From Allacma fusca (taxonomy: Eukaryota > Arthropoda > Collembola > Symphypleona > Sminthuridae), in contig OX359245.1 in assembly GCA_947179485.1 (NCBI GenBank), positions 539,001-603,000 of the forward strand: DNA of 64,000 nucleotides, written 5' to 3'. The number at the start of each line of letters is the position of its first letter. Positions within the stretch are counted from its first letter, which is position 1. This document shows, one piece after another, positions 1 through 10,755 of this stretch. Below the pieces are notes generated by a model. It saw nothing but the letters and a program-made list of their open reading frames with translations. It had not been told where the DNA came from and ran no database searches. A program made the position numbers and the translations under genes.

Positions 1-281
1 GCGAACGAGATCTATAATAATATAAATTGTAAAATAATAATTTGTTTTTTCATAAAATTGTCTATTTAAAGATACTGTTTTGTGATTTAGTATGAAAAAT
101 TAGTAGATCAAATCGAAAAAATAAATAAAGCGAAAATACCGAAAATTCCTGCCCTAGACTGAATATGCCCAAAATGTCCAAAGTGACAAAAAGGTCATCA
201 AATGAAAATGCCCAAAATTCTAGGGCATTTTGGGCAGGCATAATCCCGAAATGCCATGGCACTTTCAATTCTGCAACCCTG
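1..281. mobile_element. Right end of a hAT-like element, cut by the window start
   Basis: From about 120 to 281 the sequence is a degenerate array of the word TGCCCAAAAT and its complement, ending in CTGCAACCCTG. Read inward, that tip is CAGGGTTGCAG, a hAT-like YARNG terminus. The other end lies outside the window, so no target duplication can be checked. No transposase is visible; the 68-residue minus-strand frame across it is a by-product of the word array. Confidence 0.45.
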
Positions 282-2469
282 TATATAGATATGTAGGAAT
301 TTTAAGTGTATACAATTTAATTTCCATTAGGAGTATCCACTAGCTTTAATGGTAACTCAACTATTTATTTTTACAAATATTCTTGTTTCTTATTATGTTT
401 GAACAGTCATGACGTCTTTAAGGCAGAAATAATTAGGTTAGGAATGCGTGAGACAATGTTGCCGCAAATAATACAAAGTTTATTAAAATAATAGACCACC
501 GATGCAGTTTTTTAACTTAACATTTCAATCCTACTGGTGAGTCCATAATTTTTAGACCGGCGCAGTACCTCCTAATATTTAAAATACTTGAATCTTACCC
601 ACGGACAATTACTCGGGGATTTAAATGTGGTCGCCCCCATGGTCTCACGCATGGGTAACACATAAAAGGTCAAATGTCATTCGGAAGTGAGTTCTGTTGA
701 TAATTGTGATAATAAGTTAGGAATATATAACTAATTTAAATAGCACTCTGAATACGCTTGAATTTTATCCATCTAACAATGTCAGCCACGTCTGGCGGAA
801 AATAAACGATGTGACGTTGAAACTTAATGTTTTATCTAATTTTCCTGTCAAAATTTAATAATTATTATAGGGAATTTTCTGCATGGCGGTTATAACATCC
901 ATAATTTATAAAGCTTTAATAAATAATTAAATAATGCTTAACTCATGCCGATTGGGATTCAATATTAAAAAAAATTCTTTTGAGGCCTCAAAGTACTTTC
1001 AAACCTGGAATTTTTGAAAAAAAAAACCTTAATTTGAACTGTCTTGTGCGGGCATTTTTTCTTGGTCAGAAGAAATCATCTCAGACCTGGTTGAGGCCTC
1101 AAAGTACTTTCAAAAAACCGGAATAACGTTGGTCTCACGAGCAGAAACATAGCAGTTAATTTTCCTCTATTAATTCTTTCAGGCATTCAATTTTCACGAA
1201 AAATACAATTAGAAACAATTATTGCTGGAACAATGTATGCACCGCCAAATGAGTTTTTTTTAAATCAAGAGACTAACTTTTGAAACTGCATTCGATAACC
1301 AGGTTCTGCCACATTAATACTAATATCCCGTGGTGAAGCTAAATCATTAAAAATATTTCCTTTCACTGTCAATTCTTGAGTCGACATCTTTTTTGAAGGC
1401 AACAAATATGTAAACTGCTAATTTCACCACCCAGTACATTATGCTTCTTATAATTAACACTTAAAAGCGTCCGGTTGTTTTTAAACGACCAAAATAAAAA
1501 AATATACTTCAGTGAATGTACATATAGCTTTTAATACTCGGGAACTTTTGATATTTCCTTAAAGAATATCGCAAACTTTGTATATGAAATTTAAATGCGG
1601 CGGGAAAAGTCATGCCGGGTTGTTTTAGAATTCAACAGGTTACATAAAATATGGTAGATATCCAATTGAGGCTACTATTTTAATTTTACGTGTAATTAAA
1701 ATGTAAAGTAAACTTTTTGTGGGCATTGATGTCACGCTATATCTATCCTCATCCAATTTTGAAGCATACATATATCCGAAAGACCTGAATTACGATTTTA
1801 TACCAGGAATGACCTGTGTTGGTTGTAGCATATCGGGATTACAAAAGTTGGAGTCTCTTTTATAGCAAATTTTATAGGACTCATTTTTGTTTAATGTCAA
1901 TTCCTTTAGTTTAGTGTCACAAGACACAAATAAAGGTGTCAGATTTTTTTATCCGCATTTATTTTTAAACTTTTATATTATTCTCTAATAGATAAAATTT
2001 TTATTTGTTTTTTTGAGGTTGCTCATCAATTTAAACAATGATCAAACATTTAATAAACGCTGAGGATACCCACATTTATTTACAGGGACCTGAAAGCTCG
2101 AAATTAAAATAAAATTCTTCCTCATATAAATGAACTTTACAGACGTCACTTTAAAATAAAGAAAACTCTGTTTTAAGGTTCAATTTAGAAAAAAATCCCA
2201 GACAACTAAACCTCAAATTTTTCGTAATTACCATGTAACATCTGGAAATTTAAAAAACAGACTTGATGAAAGTAACCTCCAAACGATTGCTACATTTTAG
2301 GGAGTAACTCATAAGGGCATACTTCTTGTAAATATTTGTCCATATTTTCATAAAAGCTTTCACGGACTAATGTTGTCAATCTTGACTGTCGTATTAACCA
2401 TCAATTTACGCAATACCCAGAGGAGAGTGTCACTTTGCCAGCACTTGATGAGTACTCTTATCCACGTGG
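282..2469. repeat. Gene-free tract of old dispersed repeats
   Basis: No gene seen. About 300-500 is a diverged copy of a repeat also present at about 32215-32420, 47230-47465 and 56570-56799 (shared landmarks: a stretch of TTAAGGCAAAAATA type, then a block ending in AAAGTTTATTTGAATA). About 600-1210 is a diverged copy of about 23150-24100; both hold GAGGCCTC followed by a block ending GGTCTCACGAGC. Neither has coding potential. The segment at 1240-2469 shows only short shared words with other relics. Confidence 0.6.
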
Positions 2470-2473
2470 AATG

Positions 2474-2831
2474 TGTTATGTTAGGGAAAGGGGATGAGGG
2501 ATGATTTGTGTGTGTGTGTATCTATGTATGTATGTATAGAAGGGGATAGGGGTGTTGGGGACTCGACTTGGAGTGAGATGGACGTGATCAAATAAATATA
2601 TGGAAAATAGATACAATTTAGAGATTAGATTAAGTTTACTAATTGTGAGCCATCACTGAACTGAGGATTGAACGGCAGGTTCAATCCTCATATGTGTTCT
2701 ATTACATATGTACATACAACGATAATAACATTTTGTTCATATGACACATTCCTTTACAATTATGGAGAGCATCTTCCCATGCTCTCTCTCTTCTATGTAT
2801 ATACATATATATGTACTAGCCGTGCGTAACA
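2474..2831 (-). repeat. 3' LTR
   Basis: 358 bp, apparently identical to 11159-11516. On the plus strand it starts TGTTATGTTAGG and ends CGTGCGTAACA, so the termini form the usual TG...CA inverted pair. It contains a TG/TATG microsatellite (about 2509-2537) and an AT-rich TATATA block near its 5' end in element orientation, which could serve as the promoter. The base 4-mer outside is AATG. Confidence 0.95.
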
Positions 2832-4214
2832 TGCGGGGGGTTTGGAAGAAGCAAGCTCCGGCTTCTTCGTGTGTTTCAATGTACTTGTCCGTGTACTTGC
2901 TTGAGTTGTCTCCCTTGCTGTGACGTCACGCGCGGACTGTTTGAATTTGTTCCTCGTGTCGTCGTAGTACTTTTTCCTACATCTTAAACATTTCATATTT
3001 TCACACTTTGTTTTTTCCATAATTCTAAAACTATTCATCCAAACTACTTCAAAATTTCACAAGTTGGTTCGCATAATGTGTTATATACATACCGGGGGGT
3101 CAAAAAATTTTGGTCCCCAAAATATTCAAGGTTGGAGTGATTTAACCGGACAATTAGTGTTATACTATACTATGTACGCTGAAAAAGTGGAATTCACCTC
3201 AGATAAGATGAACTGTATCAATTATTTACATCATTATATTAAATTATCAGTGTTATATTCTATGTAATATGAACTATGCTATTTATGTGTATACTATGCT
3301 ATAAAGAACGTACGTAAATATTAAAAAGACAAATATTTTTGTGTTGTATTCAGGAACAATGGGGATTTGGAGGGGGAATGAAAATCTTCGCAAGGTGATC
3401 AGTCTTGTTCGGAAATTCGAAAATGGGAAATTGTGTATGGCCATACGGGAGGGTTAACAATTATCGTTCCTTTCACATTTTGTATATTATATTATCATGT
3501 TATAATTATTAATGGAAACTAGATATGTATTTATGTATATATGTGTAGAACATGTAATGACTTAAGGATATATAAGTATTATGATGTGAAAAATGATTAC
3601 GAACGTACGAACGTATTGTAGTAGAACCCTTAATATTAATACGTGTTATCCTATGTATTTTCAGAATCCGGTGTCTGGAATTCTGGATTAAGGTGCTATC
3701 ATCGGCCATCGTGTTAATTGGTCCAACTCATCGTGTTTCTTGTTGGCTACGCCGGAGCAACACTGCATTTTATATTGTAAGCATGTAAATTAACTAAAAT
3801 AAATAAGAGAACAAATATTAGAATCATGTTTATATATGCAATTAATTAATTAATTAATGATTATGTCGGATTCTAATTGATTTGTTCAACGTGAGTCCAT
3901 ACAGGAAGAAAACATCGAAGCCATCTTTAGGAAAACAACTTCAAGATAGAAGACCTCAAAGAGATTTTTTAGTTGTGAACCGGTCCAATGTGAACCGGTA
4001 GGCTAGGGCATACAGGGTGTGGGTTGGCCTTGGCACCCAACGCTACATCCAGGTCAATTTGGGCGCGTAGGTGTGACTGGTTAGAGGGGAAATAGCGAAA
4101 CTATTTTATTATTTCTTAAATTATATCAGAATATTTTACAAAGCTTATTTTAGAGTCACACAGGGGAATTGACCGAGGCTGTTCTTGGTCAGGACTGAGA
4201 CAGAACTAATATAT
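2832..4214 (-). other. 3' noncoding region of the LTR element
   Basis: Between the pol stop and the 3' LTR lie 1383 bp without a convincing ORF; the short frames at 2793-3038, 3064-3267 and 3509-3709 have no recognisable domain. An envelope gene would normally sit here in errantiviruses, and none is visible. The bases next to the LTR (2832-2841) are G-rich on the plus strand, so C-rich in element orientation, where a polypurine tract is expected. A short ATTA tandem run lies near 3840-3858. The stretch may be a long 3' UTR or a captured repeat. Confidence 0.7.
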
Positions 4215-7200
4215 TTAAGAAACTAGGGAAAAATTAAACAGATTCTCAACGGTTTTGATGTGGGCTCTCGTGGACCGCCTGAATTCGGAGTCAACTCGGG
4301 TGTCAAGATCAGAACCAAGCATTCGTTGTGTGTCCTCCTGTAGTAATTGGTGTTGAGTTCGTCGTTTTCTTTTAGTAGGTATTTCTACTTCCATCTGTGG
4401 TTTCATTAGTGCGTCTCTGGAGGATTGTGTTCGCGTTTGTTCAACCTGTACCATCTGTTGTTGTGGTAGAACCTTAGTGTTTTTGTCAATGGGAGTCCAC
4501 ACCTGAGTAGTCGGTAACTTGGTATCCGTCTGTGGGAACGGAGAGGTGAACGTTTGAGGAACCTCGGGTTCCAGATAAGGCATTTCCTGATCCTCGGGCA
4601 AATCTGTATTGGCTGGCGCGAATATTTCTGTATCATGGTGTTGTAGTATTTCTGGATTTAGTGGTTCCGTTAAAAATGTTTTTTCCGTAAAACACGAAAG
4701 TCGTTGATAGTAGGGCTTCAACCTACTCACATGGATTGTATAAGTCCGTAGTTGGTCTCCTTCCCTAGCACGAACGGTATAGTTAACGGGAGAATTTTTT
4801 TCAATAACTGCAAATGGTCCTTTGTATCTGGGGAGTAGTTTCGTACTTACTCCTGCTTGTATAGTACGTGATTCAATAAGAACTAGGTCACCGATATTGA
4901 ATTCCACTATCCTCTTTGATTTATTAACTCTCTCGGCGTATTTATTTCGTTGAATTTCAATGATTTCTTTAGCTCGTTTCCAGTTTCGAGCTATGTCCGC
5001 GACAGTTCTGTCTTGTATATCCGTTAGCGGCATTGTATTTGTTATGGGGTCTCGTGCATTGTACCCATGCAAAAGAAAAAATGGTGTGTAACCGTGGGAT
5101 GTTTGTATCGTTGTATTAATGCTATATACTAGGGATGGTACTGCTTTGGTCCAATCTCCTCTGGTATCCTGTTGGTACATTGCTATAGAATCACCTAGTG
5201 TCTGGTGAGCTCTTTCGATAGCTCCTTGAGTTTGGGGTCGAAAGGCTGTAGAGTAAGCCATTTCAAATGAAAATACTGTAGAGAGTTCCTGCAATACTTG
5301 GTTTTTGAATTCGGTTCCTAAATCTGATTGAATTATTTCGGGCATTGAATAATTCGCCATTATCTTGTTCAAGATGAACGTTGCTATTGTTTTTGCGTCA
5401 TTTTGAGTAACTACTTCGGCTATTAAGAATTTAGTTAAATAACATATCGCTGTTATTATATATCTCGGGCGGCCTTCGGGGTTAGTTAGTGGTCCTTGTA
5501 CATCTATCTGAATCCGTTGGAAAGGTTGCGTGGGAACTGGAATGAATTGAAATTCTCCAGCTTCTTTCTGCCGCGGTGACTTCCTTTGCTGGCATATGTC
5601 ACAAGTTCTGATGTAGTTTTGAATATCTTTCCACATCGTGCTCCAGTAAAAATTTTCCTGTACCTTGTTGAGGGTTTTTGAGTAACCAAAGTGAGCAAAT
5701 TTGTTGTGGTGTTGCTTCAGTATGTCTGGAATTAACGCCTTTGGCACAACTATACTTATATTAGTCCCGGAAAAATTCGTGAAACGACACAGTATTCCAT
5801 TTTGTATGCAGTAGGTTTTTCTAAGTTGAGCTGCAGTTGGTAGTTTATTTATGATCTCTCGGAGTTCTGGGTCTTTGTCCTGTTCTTCGCGGAATTTATT
5901 ATTGCCGATTGCATTTATGGCTAGGTTTGCCTCTTCATCTGTCGCTTCAAATGTAGGGTCTTCGAATGGATTACGTGATAAACAATCGGCTACAAAATGG
6001 GTTTTTCCCTTCACGTATTCGATAGTGATGTCGTACTCCATGAGCAGGAGATTCATTCGCTGGAGTTTAGGAGATATGTCATCACGTGTCTTCATTAAAT
6101 AACATAGTGAATGATGATCGGTTCTGACCGTAAATGGGATTCCTAAAAGGTATTCTCGAAGTTTCTGAACTCCCCAAGTGATAGCCATGAGTTCTAGCAG
6201 TCTTATGTGATAATTCTTCTCTTGTTTGTTGAGTCGTCTGCTGATGTAGAGCACCGGATGTTCTTTTCCATCGTCTCCCACCTGAGCTAAGTATGCTCCG
6301 ATACCGTATGTGCTTGCGTCCGAATACAGGAATGTTGTTCTTGTCGGATCGTAATGAGCCAATATAGGCTGCGTAGTTAACTGATTCTTTAAATATTCGA
6401 AACTATGCTGGCAGTCAGTTGTCCAGTTGAAAGGGATGTCTTTCTTGGTGAGGTCGATAATTGGAGCTGCAATCATACTATAGTTTTTAATAAACTTACG
6501 AAAAAATCCTGTCATACCTAGGAAGGATTGGGCTCCCTGTACCGTAGTAGGGGGCTGCATTTTTTGCATGGCTATGAGATTATCTGGATGGGGTTGGATT
6601 CCTTCTGCTGTTACTGTGTAACCCAATAGGCTGATCTTTTCGAATGCAAATGAACATTTTCCAGGCTGAAACTTCATATTGTACTGTTGAAAACGGGTAA
6701 ATAGTTTCCTTAGCTTGTCGAGATGTTCATGTATTGTTTTTGACATAATTAGTATGTCGTCTACGTATGCGAGGGCTGTCTCGTACTTCAGGTCGGCTAG
6801 AATTAAGTCAATTACTCGACAGAAATGAGAGGGTGCACATACGGCTCCGAAAGGCATGCGTTTAAATTGAAACTGTCCGTCTCTTGTTATAAAGGATAGT
6901 TTTTCTCTGGATTCAGGCTCGACGGGTATTTGGTGAAAGCCACTGAACAAATCCAAAGTGGAGAAATACTTGTGACCCCTAAGTCGTCGTAGAATTTCAT
7001 CAATATGAGGTAGTGGCCAATGTTGAACCTTCGTGATTTTGTTGAGGGACCTGAGGTCCACTACAACTCCGGCTTTTCTTATACCTTGATCATTGGGTTT
7101 TTTCATTACTACTATTACCGGCGATGTGTAGGGTGAAGTTGAAGGTTCTATGATGTCGTTAGTGAGCATCTGTTTCACCTCATCATTGATGAGTTTATCT

Positions 7201-8642
7201 TGGGCTGCCGCTGTTCTGTATGGTCTATGACGGACTATTTTTCCTTCTTCTGTTTCGACCTTGAAAGGCAGTACAGTACATTCACCTATTTCGTTGGGTG
7301 TGAAGGCAAAAGATGACCTAAATTCTTTCAGTAGCTGTCTTATTTTGGCTTTGTCATCACTCGTGAGCGTAGGGTTGACTTTAATAGTGTTAATTTCTTC
7401 ATCTACTTTTGTGGAGTTGCTGTGGATTGCGTTTATGGTATGGGATGATGCGACCATTTCCGTTTCTTGTAATTGTTCCATAGTTCCAATTCCTAGTCCG
7501 TGTGGTAAGGTGACATCAGTGTTTCTTGGGTTGGTAATTAACATTTTTGTTGACTCAGGATGGGTTATAGAGTGTGGAATGAGTAGTCCGTACTGCTGAT
7601 GCAGTGCATCATGAGCTTCGAAGTATGCTGTTGAGTTGAAATTATTTCTTGCTGTAATTGAAATATAGGCATGGGATCGTGCAGGAATGTTTTGCACTCC
7701 ATCGACTCGGATAACTATTTTGGGAGAGTTAGCACATACTGTAAATGTGTTCTGGCATGATTGTATGTTCGGATTGCTTACTTGCACTCTTCTAGTTGTA
7801 ATTTGCATTGACCGTTGGTATGGAATTCTCTTATTAATTTTCTTTCGACCTGGATGAGTTGATGCTGGGATAAATACTTCCGATGAGTCATCTGAATGAC
7901 GCTCATTATCCGATGATGCTTCAGATTCTGTAGGCTTGACCTCCTTTGGTGTTACGTGTATTTGAAAGATAGATGATTGATCATATTCGGAATTTGGTGT
8001 GTGTTGTAATTCGGTTTGGGTTGCAACATGTTTCGGTAGGATTGGGAAATCACATATTTGCCTAATGTCCTCACTAGGTTCGATAAACTTGTATATCATC
8101 TCTACATACCCCATGAATTTATTGTATATGTAATTCTTGTCGGTATTAATGGTAAATCCTCCTTTAGAGTATAGGAAATCTGTGCCAATTATGGCTTTTA
8201 GTGCTAAACCTGGTGCTAAAATGAAAGGGTGTAGGAAAGTGCAATTGTTGAGTTTAATTTTGATGAGTGCCATGCCGGCATTTTCCATTCTATTTCCTGA
8301 TGCATCGATGAGTGTGGTTGTACATGGTAACTTTTTTGAATTTGGAGGTACTAACAATGGGTTAATAAGGCTTGCTGCCGCACCTGTGTCGATGAGACAT
8401 GTAGTTCTATGGTTGCCAATTGTAACATAAATTTTTAAGGAACATGTAACAGAGTTGATGTAGCATTCATTTTGGTCCTTTATAATCGTGATGGAGGGAA
8501 TGTAGGCTGTCTTGTGAGTGGATGGGTTTAATTGTTGCTGTCGTATTCTTGTATCTGGGCTTGATTCGGTGGTGGCCCCATAAGCATAGGTAGGTTCCGC
8601 GGGGGGGCCTGGTCCGCGTTCCTGTTCCAGTTTAAAGCTGGG
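4215..8642 (-). CDS. pol: Pol: retropepsin, reverse transcriptase, RNase H, integrase
   Basis: Open frame expressed as Gag-Pol after a -1 shift; it has no credible start codon of its own (open from 8642, overlapping gag by 115 bp). Order of domains, by plus-strand position: retropepsin with catalytic DTG at 8382-8390 (context LIDTGAAAS); reverse transcriptase with YVDD at 6756-6767; RNase H with first Asp in SDAS at 6318-6320 and TDHHS following; integrase with an HHCC zinc-binding region, then a D,D35E triad at 5502-5504, 5322-5324 and 5214-5216; then a GPF motif (PRYKGPF) and an LKPYY block. A 130-residue Ser/Thr/Gln-rich tail follows. No chromodomain is visible. All catalytic residues are intact, with no stop or frameshift, which fits the identical LTRs. 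It would copy the element RNA into DNA and insert it. Confidence 0.95.
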   Translation of the reverse strand, partial: PSFKLEQERGPGPPAEPTYAYGATTESSPDTRIRQQQLNPSTHKTAYIPSITIIKDQNECYINSVTCSLKIYVTIGNHRTTCLIDTGAAASLINPLLVPPNSKKLPCTTTLIDASGNRMENAGMALIKIKLNNCTFLHPFILAPGLALKAIIGTDFLYSKGGFTINTDKNYIYNKFMGYVEMIYKFIEPSEDIRQICDFPILPKHVATQTELQHTPNSEYDQSSIFQIHVTPKEVKPTESEASSDNERHSDDSSEVFIPASTHPGRKKINKRIPYQRSMQITTRRVQVSNPNIQSCQNTFTVCANSPKIVIRVDGVQNIPARSHAYISITARNNFNSTAYFEAHDALHQQYGLLIPHSITHPESTKMLITNPRNTDVTLPHGLGIGTMEQLQETEMVASSHTINAIHSNSTKVDEEINTIKVNPTLTSDDKAKIRQLLKEFRSSFAFTPNEIGECTVLPFKVETEEGKIVRHRPYRTAAAQDKLINDEVKQMLTNDIIEPSTSPYTSPVIVVMKKPNDQGIRKAGVVVDLRSLNKITKVQHWPLPHIDEILRRLRGHKYFSTLDLFSGFHQIPVEPESREKLSFITRDGQFQFKRMPFGAVCAPSHFCRVIDLILADLKYETALAYVDDILIMSKTIHEHLDKLRKLFTRFQQYNMKFQPGKCSFAFEKISLLGYTVTAEGIQPHPDNLIAMQKMQPPTTVQGAQSFLGMTGFFRKFIKNYSMIAAPIIDLTKKDIPFNWTTDCQHSFEYLKNQLTTQPILAHYDPTRTTFLYSDASTYGIGAYLAQVGDDGKEHPVLYISRRLNKQEKNYHIRLLELMAITWGVQKLREYLLGIPFTVRTDHHSLCYLMKTRDDISPKLQRMNLLLMEYDITIEYVKGKTHFVADCLSRNPFEDPTFEATDEEANLAINAIGNNKFREEQDKDPELREIINKLPTAAQLRKTYCIQNGILCRFTNFSGTNISIVVPKALIPDILKQHHNKFAHFGYSKTLNKVQENFYWSTMWKDIQNYIRTCDICQQRKSPRQKEAGEFQFIPVPTQPFQRIQIDVQGPLTNPEGRPRYIITAICYLTKFLIAEVVTQNDAKTIATFILNKIMANYSMPEIIQSDLGTEFKNQVLQELSTVFSFEMAYSTAFRPQTQGAIERAHQTLGDSIAMYQQDTRGDWTKAVPSLVYSINTTIQTSHGYTPFFLLHGYNARDPITNTMPLTDIQDRTVADIARNWKRAKEIIEIQRNKYAERVNKSKRIVEFNIGDLVLIESRTIQAGVSTKLLPRYKGPFAVIEKNSPVNYTVRAREGDQLRTYTIHVSRLKPYYQRLSCFTEKTFLTEPLNPEILQHHDTEIFAPANTDLPEDQEMPYLEPEVPQTFTSPFPQTDTKLPTTQVWTPIDKNTKVLPQQQMVQVEQTRTQSSRDALMKPQMEVEIPTKRKRRTQHQLLQEDTQRMLGSDLDTRVDSEFRRSTRAHIKTVENLFNFSLVS

Positions 8643-10699
8643 TTACTTTGTGGGAAGTGTCTCGGATTTCTGGGTTGAAAGTTTCTTTGCTGCTGGAATT
8701 CCATGTAGTGCATAGGCACGGGTTGTCTGCATACTGCTGCTTGATGTCCTTGCCTCTGGCATCGCTGACATGTATTGAATTGTCGTGCTTGCAGCCGGCA
8801 ATCTTTCGCTCGGTGTCCGGGTTTTTTGCAGAAATAGCAGGTTCCGGAAAATCTTCTCTCTTCAATGCACTCTTGTGTGTGTTGTGGAAACTGCCCTATA
8901 TTCTGTTGTTGAAATGTCACTCTTTTTGCTGGTCGGGGGCTGAATCCTTGTTGATTCATGGCCATCACAGTTGTCTGATTGTGCTGTTGAGCAAAGGCTT
9001 CCATTAGGGTATCCAATTTTTTGGACAGTTGATAGACTTCTTGGTCCACTGCGTTTATCGTCGTCGGCTGCTGCCGGCGGGCAGATCTTGCCTCATATGT
9101 TTGGAGGGCTGTAAGCAATTGCTTGAACGTCGTAATTTCCTCTTGCCAATTTCGTAGGAAATTAAAGGCGGCATCATCAAGTCTTCCCTTGATATGTAGA
9201 ACTGCTTGGTCTTGAGGTAAATTACCCCATTCTTCTTTTGCTGCCGCTTTGACGCGGAGTGCAAAGAGGCTGGGCTTTTCGTTGGGTAATTGACACATTG
9301 ATAGGGCATCTAATAATTTCCCTTGTGTGTCGGGCACATCTCGCGGCATTTCTTTTATGATGGTATCTTGGAATTGTTTGTATGTGTGGTAGTGGTTGGC
9401 GGGCACACTATTATAGTGTTTGATGTAGTCGCTTGCTGTCTTACATGCATCTGCTAGTTGCCGCTTGGCAAAAATCTTTTTTGTCTCATCTTCTTCTTGT
9501 GTATTCAGAAAAAATTCCTCACATTTTTCGAAGAAATTCCTTAGACTCTCTGTTGAGACTTCGGATGGTTTTAGTGTTGGTTTCTCAAACAAAAATGTTC
9601 TGTTGGAAATCATTCTTCTGCCTGTGTGATTCTCCAGTCGATAATGTACCGGTTGTGGGGGAATAAGCTGGGTTTGGTCTTCCTCGAATATATCGGGGAT
9701 AGAAAAGACGGAACCCACCGGGCTATTGTCAGGGCTTGATGAATGTATTGTTGTAGCCGCACTGTTAGGATCTGTGCTAGATTGTTGAGAGTTGCGTCGT
9801 AAAAAGCGGTTAACGGATTCAGTGCTGGTGGCCCTGTCAAACTCTCTTACTAAATCTTCGTAGTTTGCCCTATGCTCGGTTTGTATGAGTAAGTTCGCAA
9901 CCCGTCTAAGTACCTGCCCGAAAACTGCGCTGTCTGAAAATGCGTGATTATCGGACGTTCTATTTTGTGTCAACTCCAATTCTTGGAGTATATCTAAGTA
10001 GTAATCGTAATTCAGCAACGTATATCCGGTACCGTCGGCGTCATCAAGATTAGTTACCCGTTGTGCGTAGTCGTCCACCAAAATGCGGATTAAGTGCGCA
10101 GGGTTTACGCGTGGATCGGGTGACGGGATTCTATGCTGATAGTTATGATTAGGGTTTGAAAAATTATTGCTTACAGTATATGTGGTAGTATCCTCATCCT
10201 GCGATTGGATTTGTTCCTGGGACCCGTTCCTGGGTGTACTGGCATATGTTGGTTGTATATTATCTCTGACTGGTGTAATTGGCCTGGAGTCCTCCGATGT
10301 ACTATAGTCATGGGTTGAGATTCGAAGGCGGATGCTATCGGCGTCGTCCTCACTGATACCGTTGTTCTGCACCGGTGGGTTAATTGCAGGCGTAGTCGCT
10401 CTTGGTATTTTTACTAACACGGTGAACTCTTCCCGGCGGATGCGTTCTGGTTGTTGTTCACTATTGGCATATCTCAAGAGTTTACTCTGGTAAACTTTGT
10501 GAAATTTGTAGAGGTGTATTGCTCGTTCCACTGAATGGTGTGGGAATGTTTCTCTAGCGGCTATTTGGTCTGCCGGTGTAAATTCTCCTGTCCTGGCCTC
10601 CTCACAAGTGACTAAAATATAGTTTGTGTCTAGATACCTAACATAATCACTTCCGCGCGGGGGTTGAACGCACCGTAGTAACTTAATTGTATTGGACAT
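8528..10699 (-). CDS. gag: Gag with two CCHC zinc knuckles
   Basis: 723-residue structural protein. The N-terminal ~340 residues are polar and rich in Asn, Ser, Thr and Gln, longer than in most Ty3/Gypsy Gags. A capsid-like helical region follows at about 370-560 (it contains a YKQFQDTIIKEMP stretch and an NFLRNWQEEITTFKQLL stretch). Two retroviral zinc knuckles lie near the C-terminus: C-x2-C-x4-H-x4-C at residues 621-634 and again at 644-657, which bind element RNA in this family. The ATG at 10699 is the first in the frame and follows ORF0 by 56 bp. The stop at 8528-8530 lies downstream of the frameshift site, so ribosomes that do not slip make Gag alone. Confidence is high from the knuckles and context, although the N-terminal half has no recognisable domain. 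Confidence 0.93.
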   Translation of the reverse strand: MSNTIKLLRCVQPPRGSDYVRYLDTNYILVTCEEARTGEFTPADQIAARETFPHHSVERAIHLYKFHKVYQSKLLRYANSEQQPERIRREEFTVLVKIPRATTPAINPPVQNNGISEDDADSIRLRISTHDYSTSEDSRPITPVRDNIQPTYASTPRNGSQEQIQSQDEDTTTYTVSNNFSNPNHNYQHRIPSPDPRVNPAHLIRILVDDYAQRVTNLDDADGTGYTLLNYDYYLDILQELELTQNRTSDNHAFSDSAVFGQVLRRVANLLIQTEHRANYEDLVREFDRATSTESVNRFLRRNSQQSSTDPNSAATTIHSSSPDNSPVGSVFSIPDIFEEDQTQLIPPQPVHYRLENHTGRRMISNRTFLFEKPTLKPSEVSTESLRNFFEKCEEFFLNTQEEDETKKIFAKRQLADACKTASDYIKHYNSVPANHYHTYKQFQDTIIKEMPRDVPDTQGKLLDALSMCQLPNEKPSLFALRVKAAAKEEWGNLPQDQAVLHIKGRLDDAAFNFLRNWQEEITTFKQLLTALQTYEARSARRQQPTTINAVDQEVYQLSKKLDTLMEAFAQQHNQTTVMAMNQQGFSPRPAKRVTFQQQNIGQFPQHTQECIEERRFSGTCYFCKKPGHRAKDCRLQARQFNTCQRCQRQGHQAAVCRQPVPMHYMEFQQQRNFQPRNPRHFPQSNPALNWNRNADQAPPRNLPMLMGPPPNQAQIQEYDSNN
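8574..8636 (-). promoter_or_regulatory. -1 ribosomal frameshift signal, gag to pol
   Basis: In the gag frame the minus strand reads GCT TTA AAC, so the heptamer T TTA AAC (8636 to 8630) is in the exact phase needed for a -1 slip, and the pol frame opens just six bases upstream of it. Eleven bases downstream a possible H-type pseudoknot begins: stem 1 CGCGG (8618-8614) with CCGCG (8602-8598); its loop GGCCCC (8609-8604) can pair with GGGGCC at 8579-8574. U UUA AAC is a well-known strong slippery heptamer in other viruses. The shift itself is inferred, not shown. Confidence 0.82.
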
Positions 10700-10755
10700 T
10701 TAGTTTATAATATAAATTATAACTTTCCACTGTTATTGTCACTTAAAATTGTTGT

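Noticed and set aside
2832..4214. Envelope gene of an errantivirus-like element
   Set aside because: No frame longer than 81 codons and no signal peptide or membrane anchor in the region after pol.
8600..8607. Run of seven C as the main frameshift site
   Set aside because: In phase, but the TTTAAAC heptamer upstream is a far better slip site and the C run fits better as part of the downstream structure.
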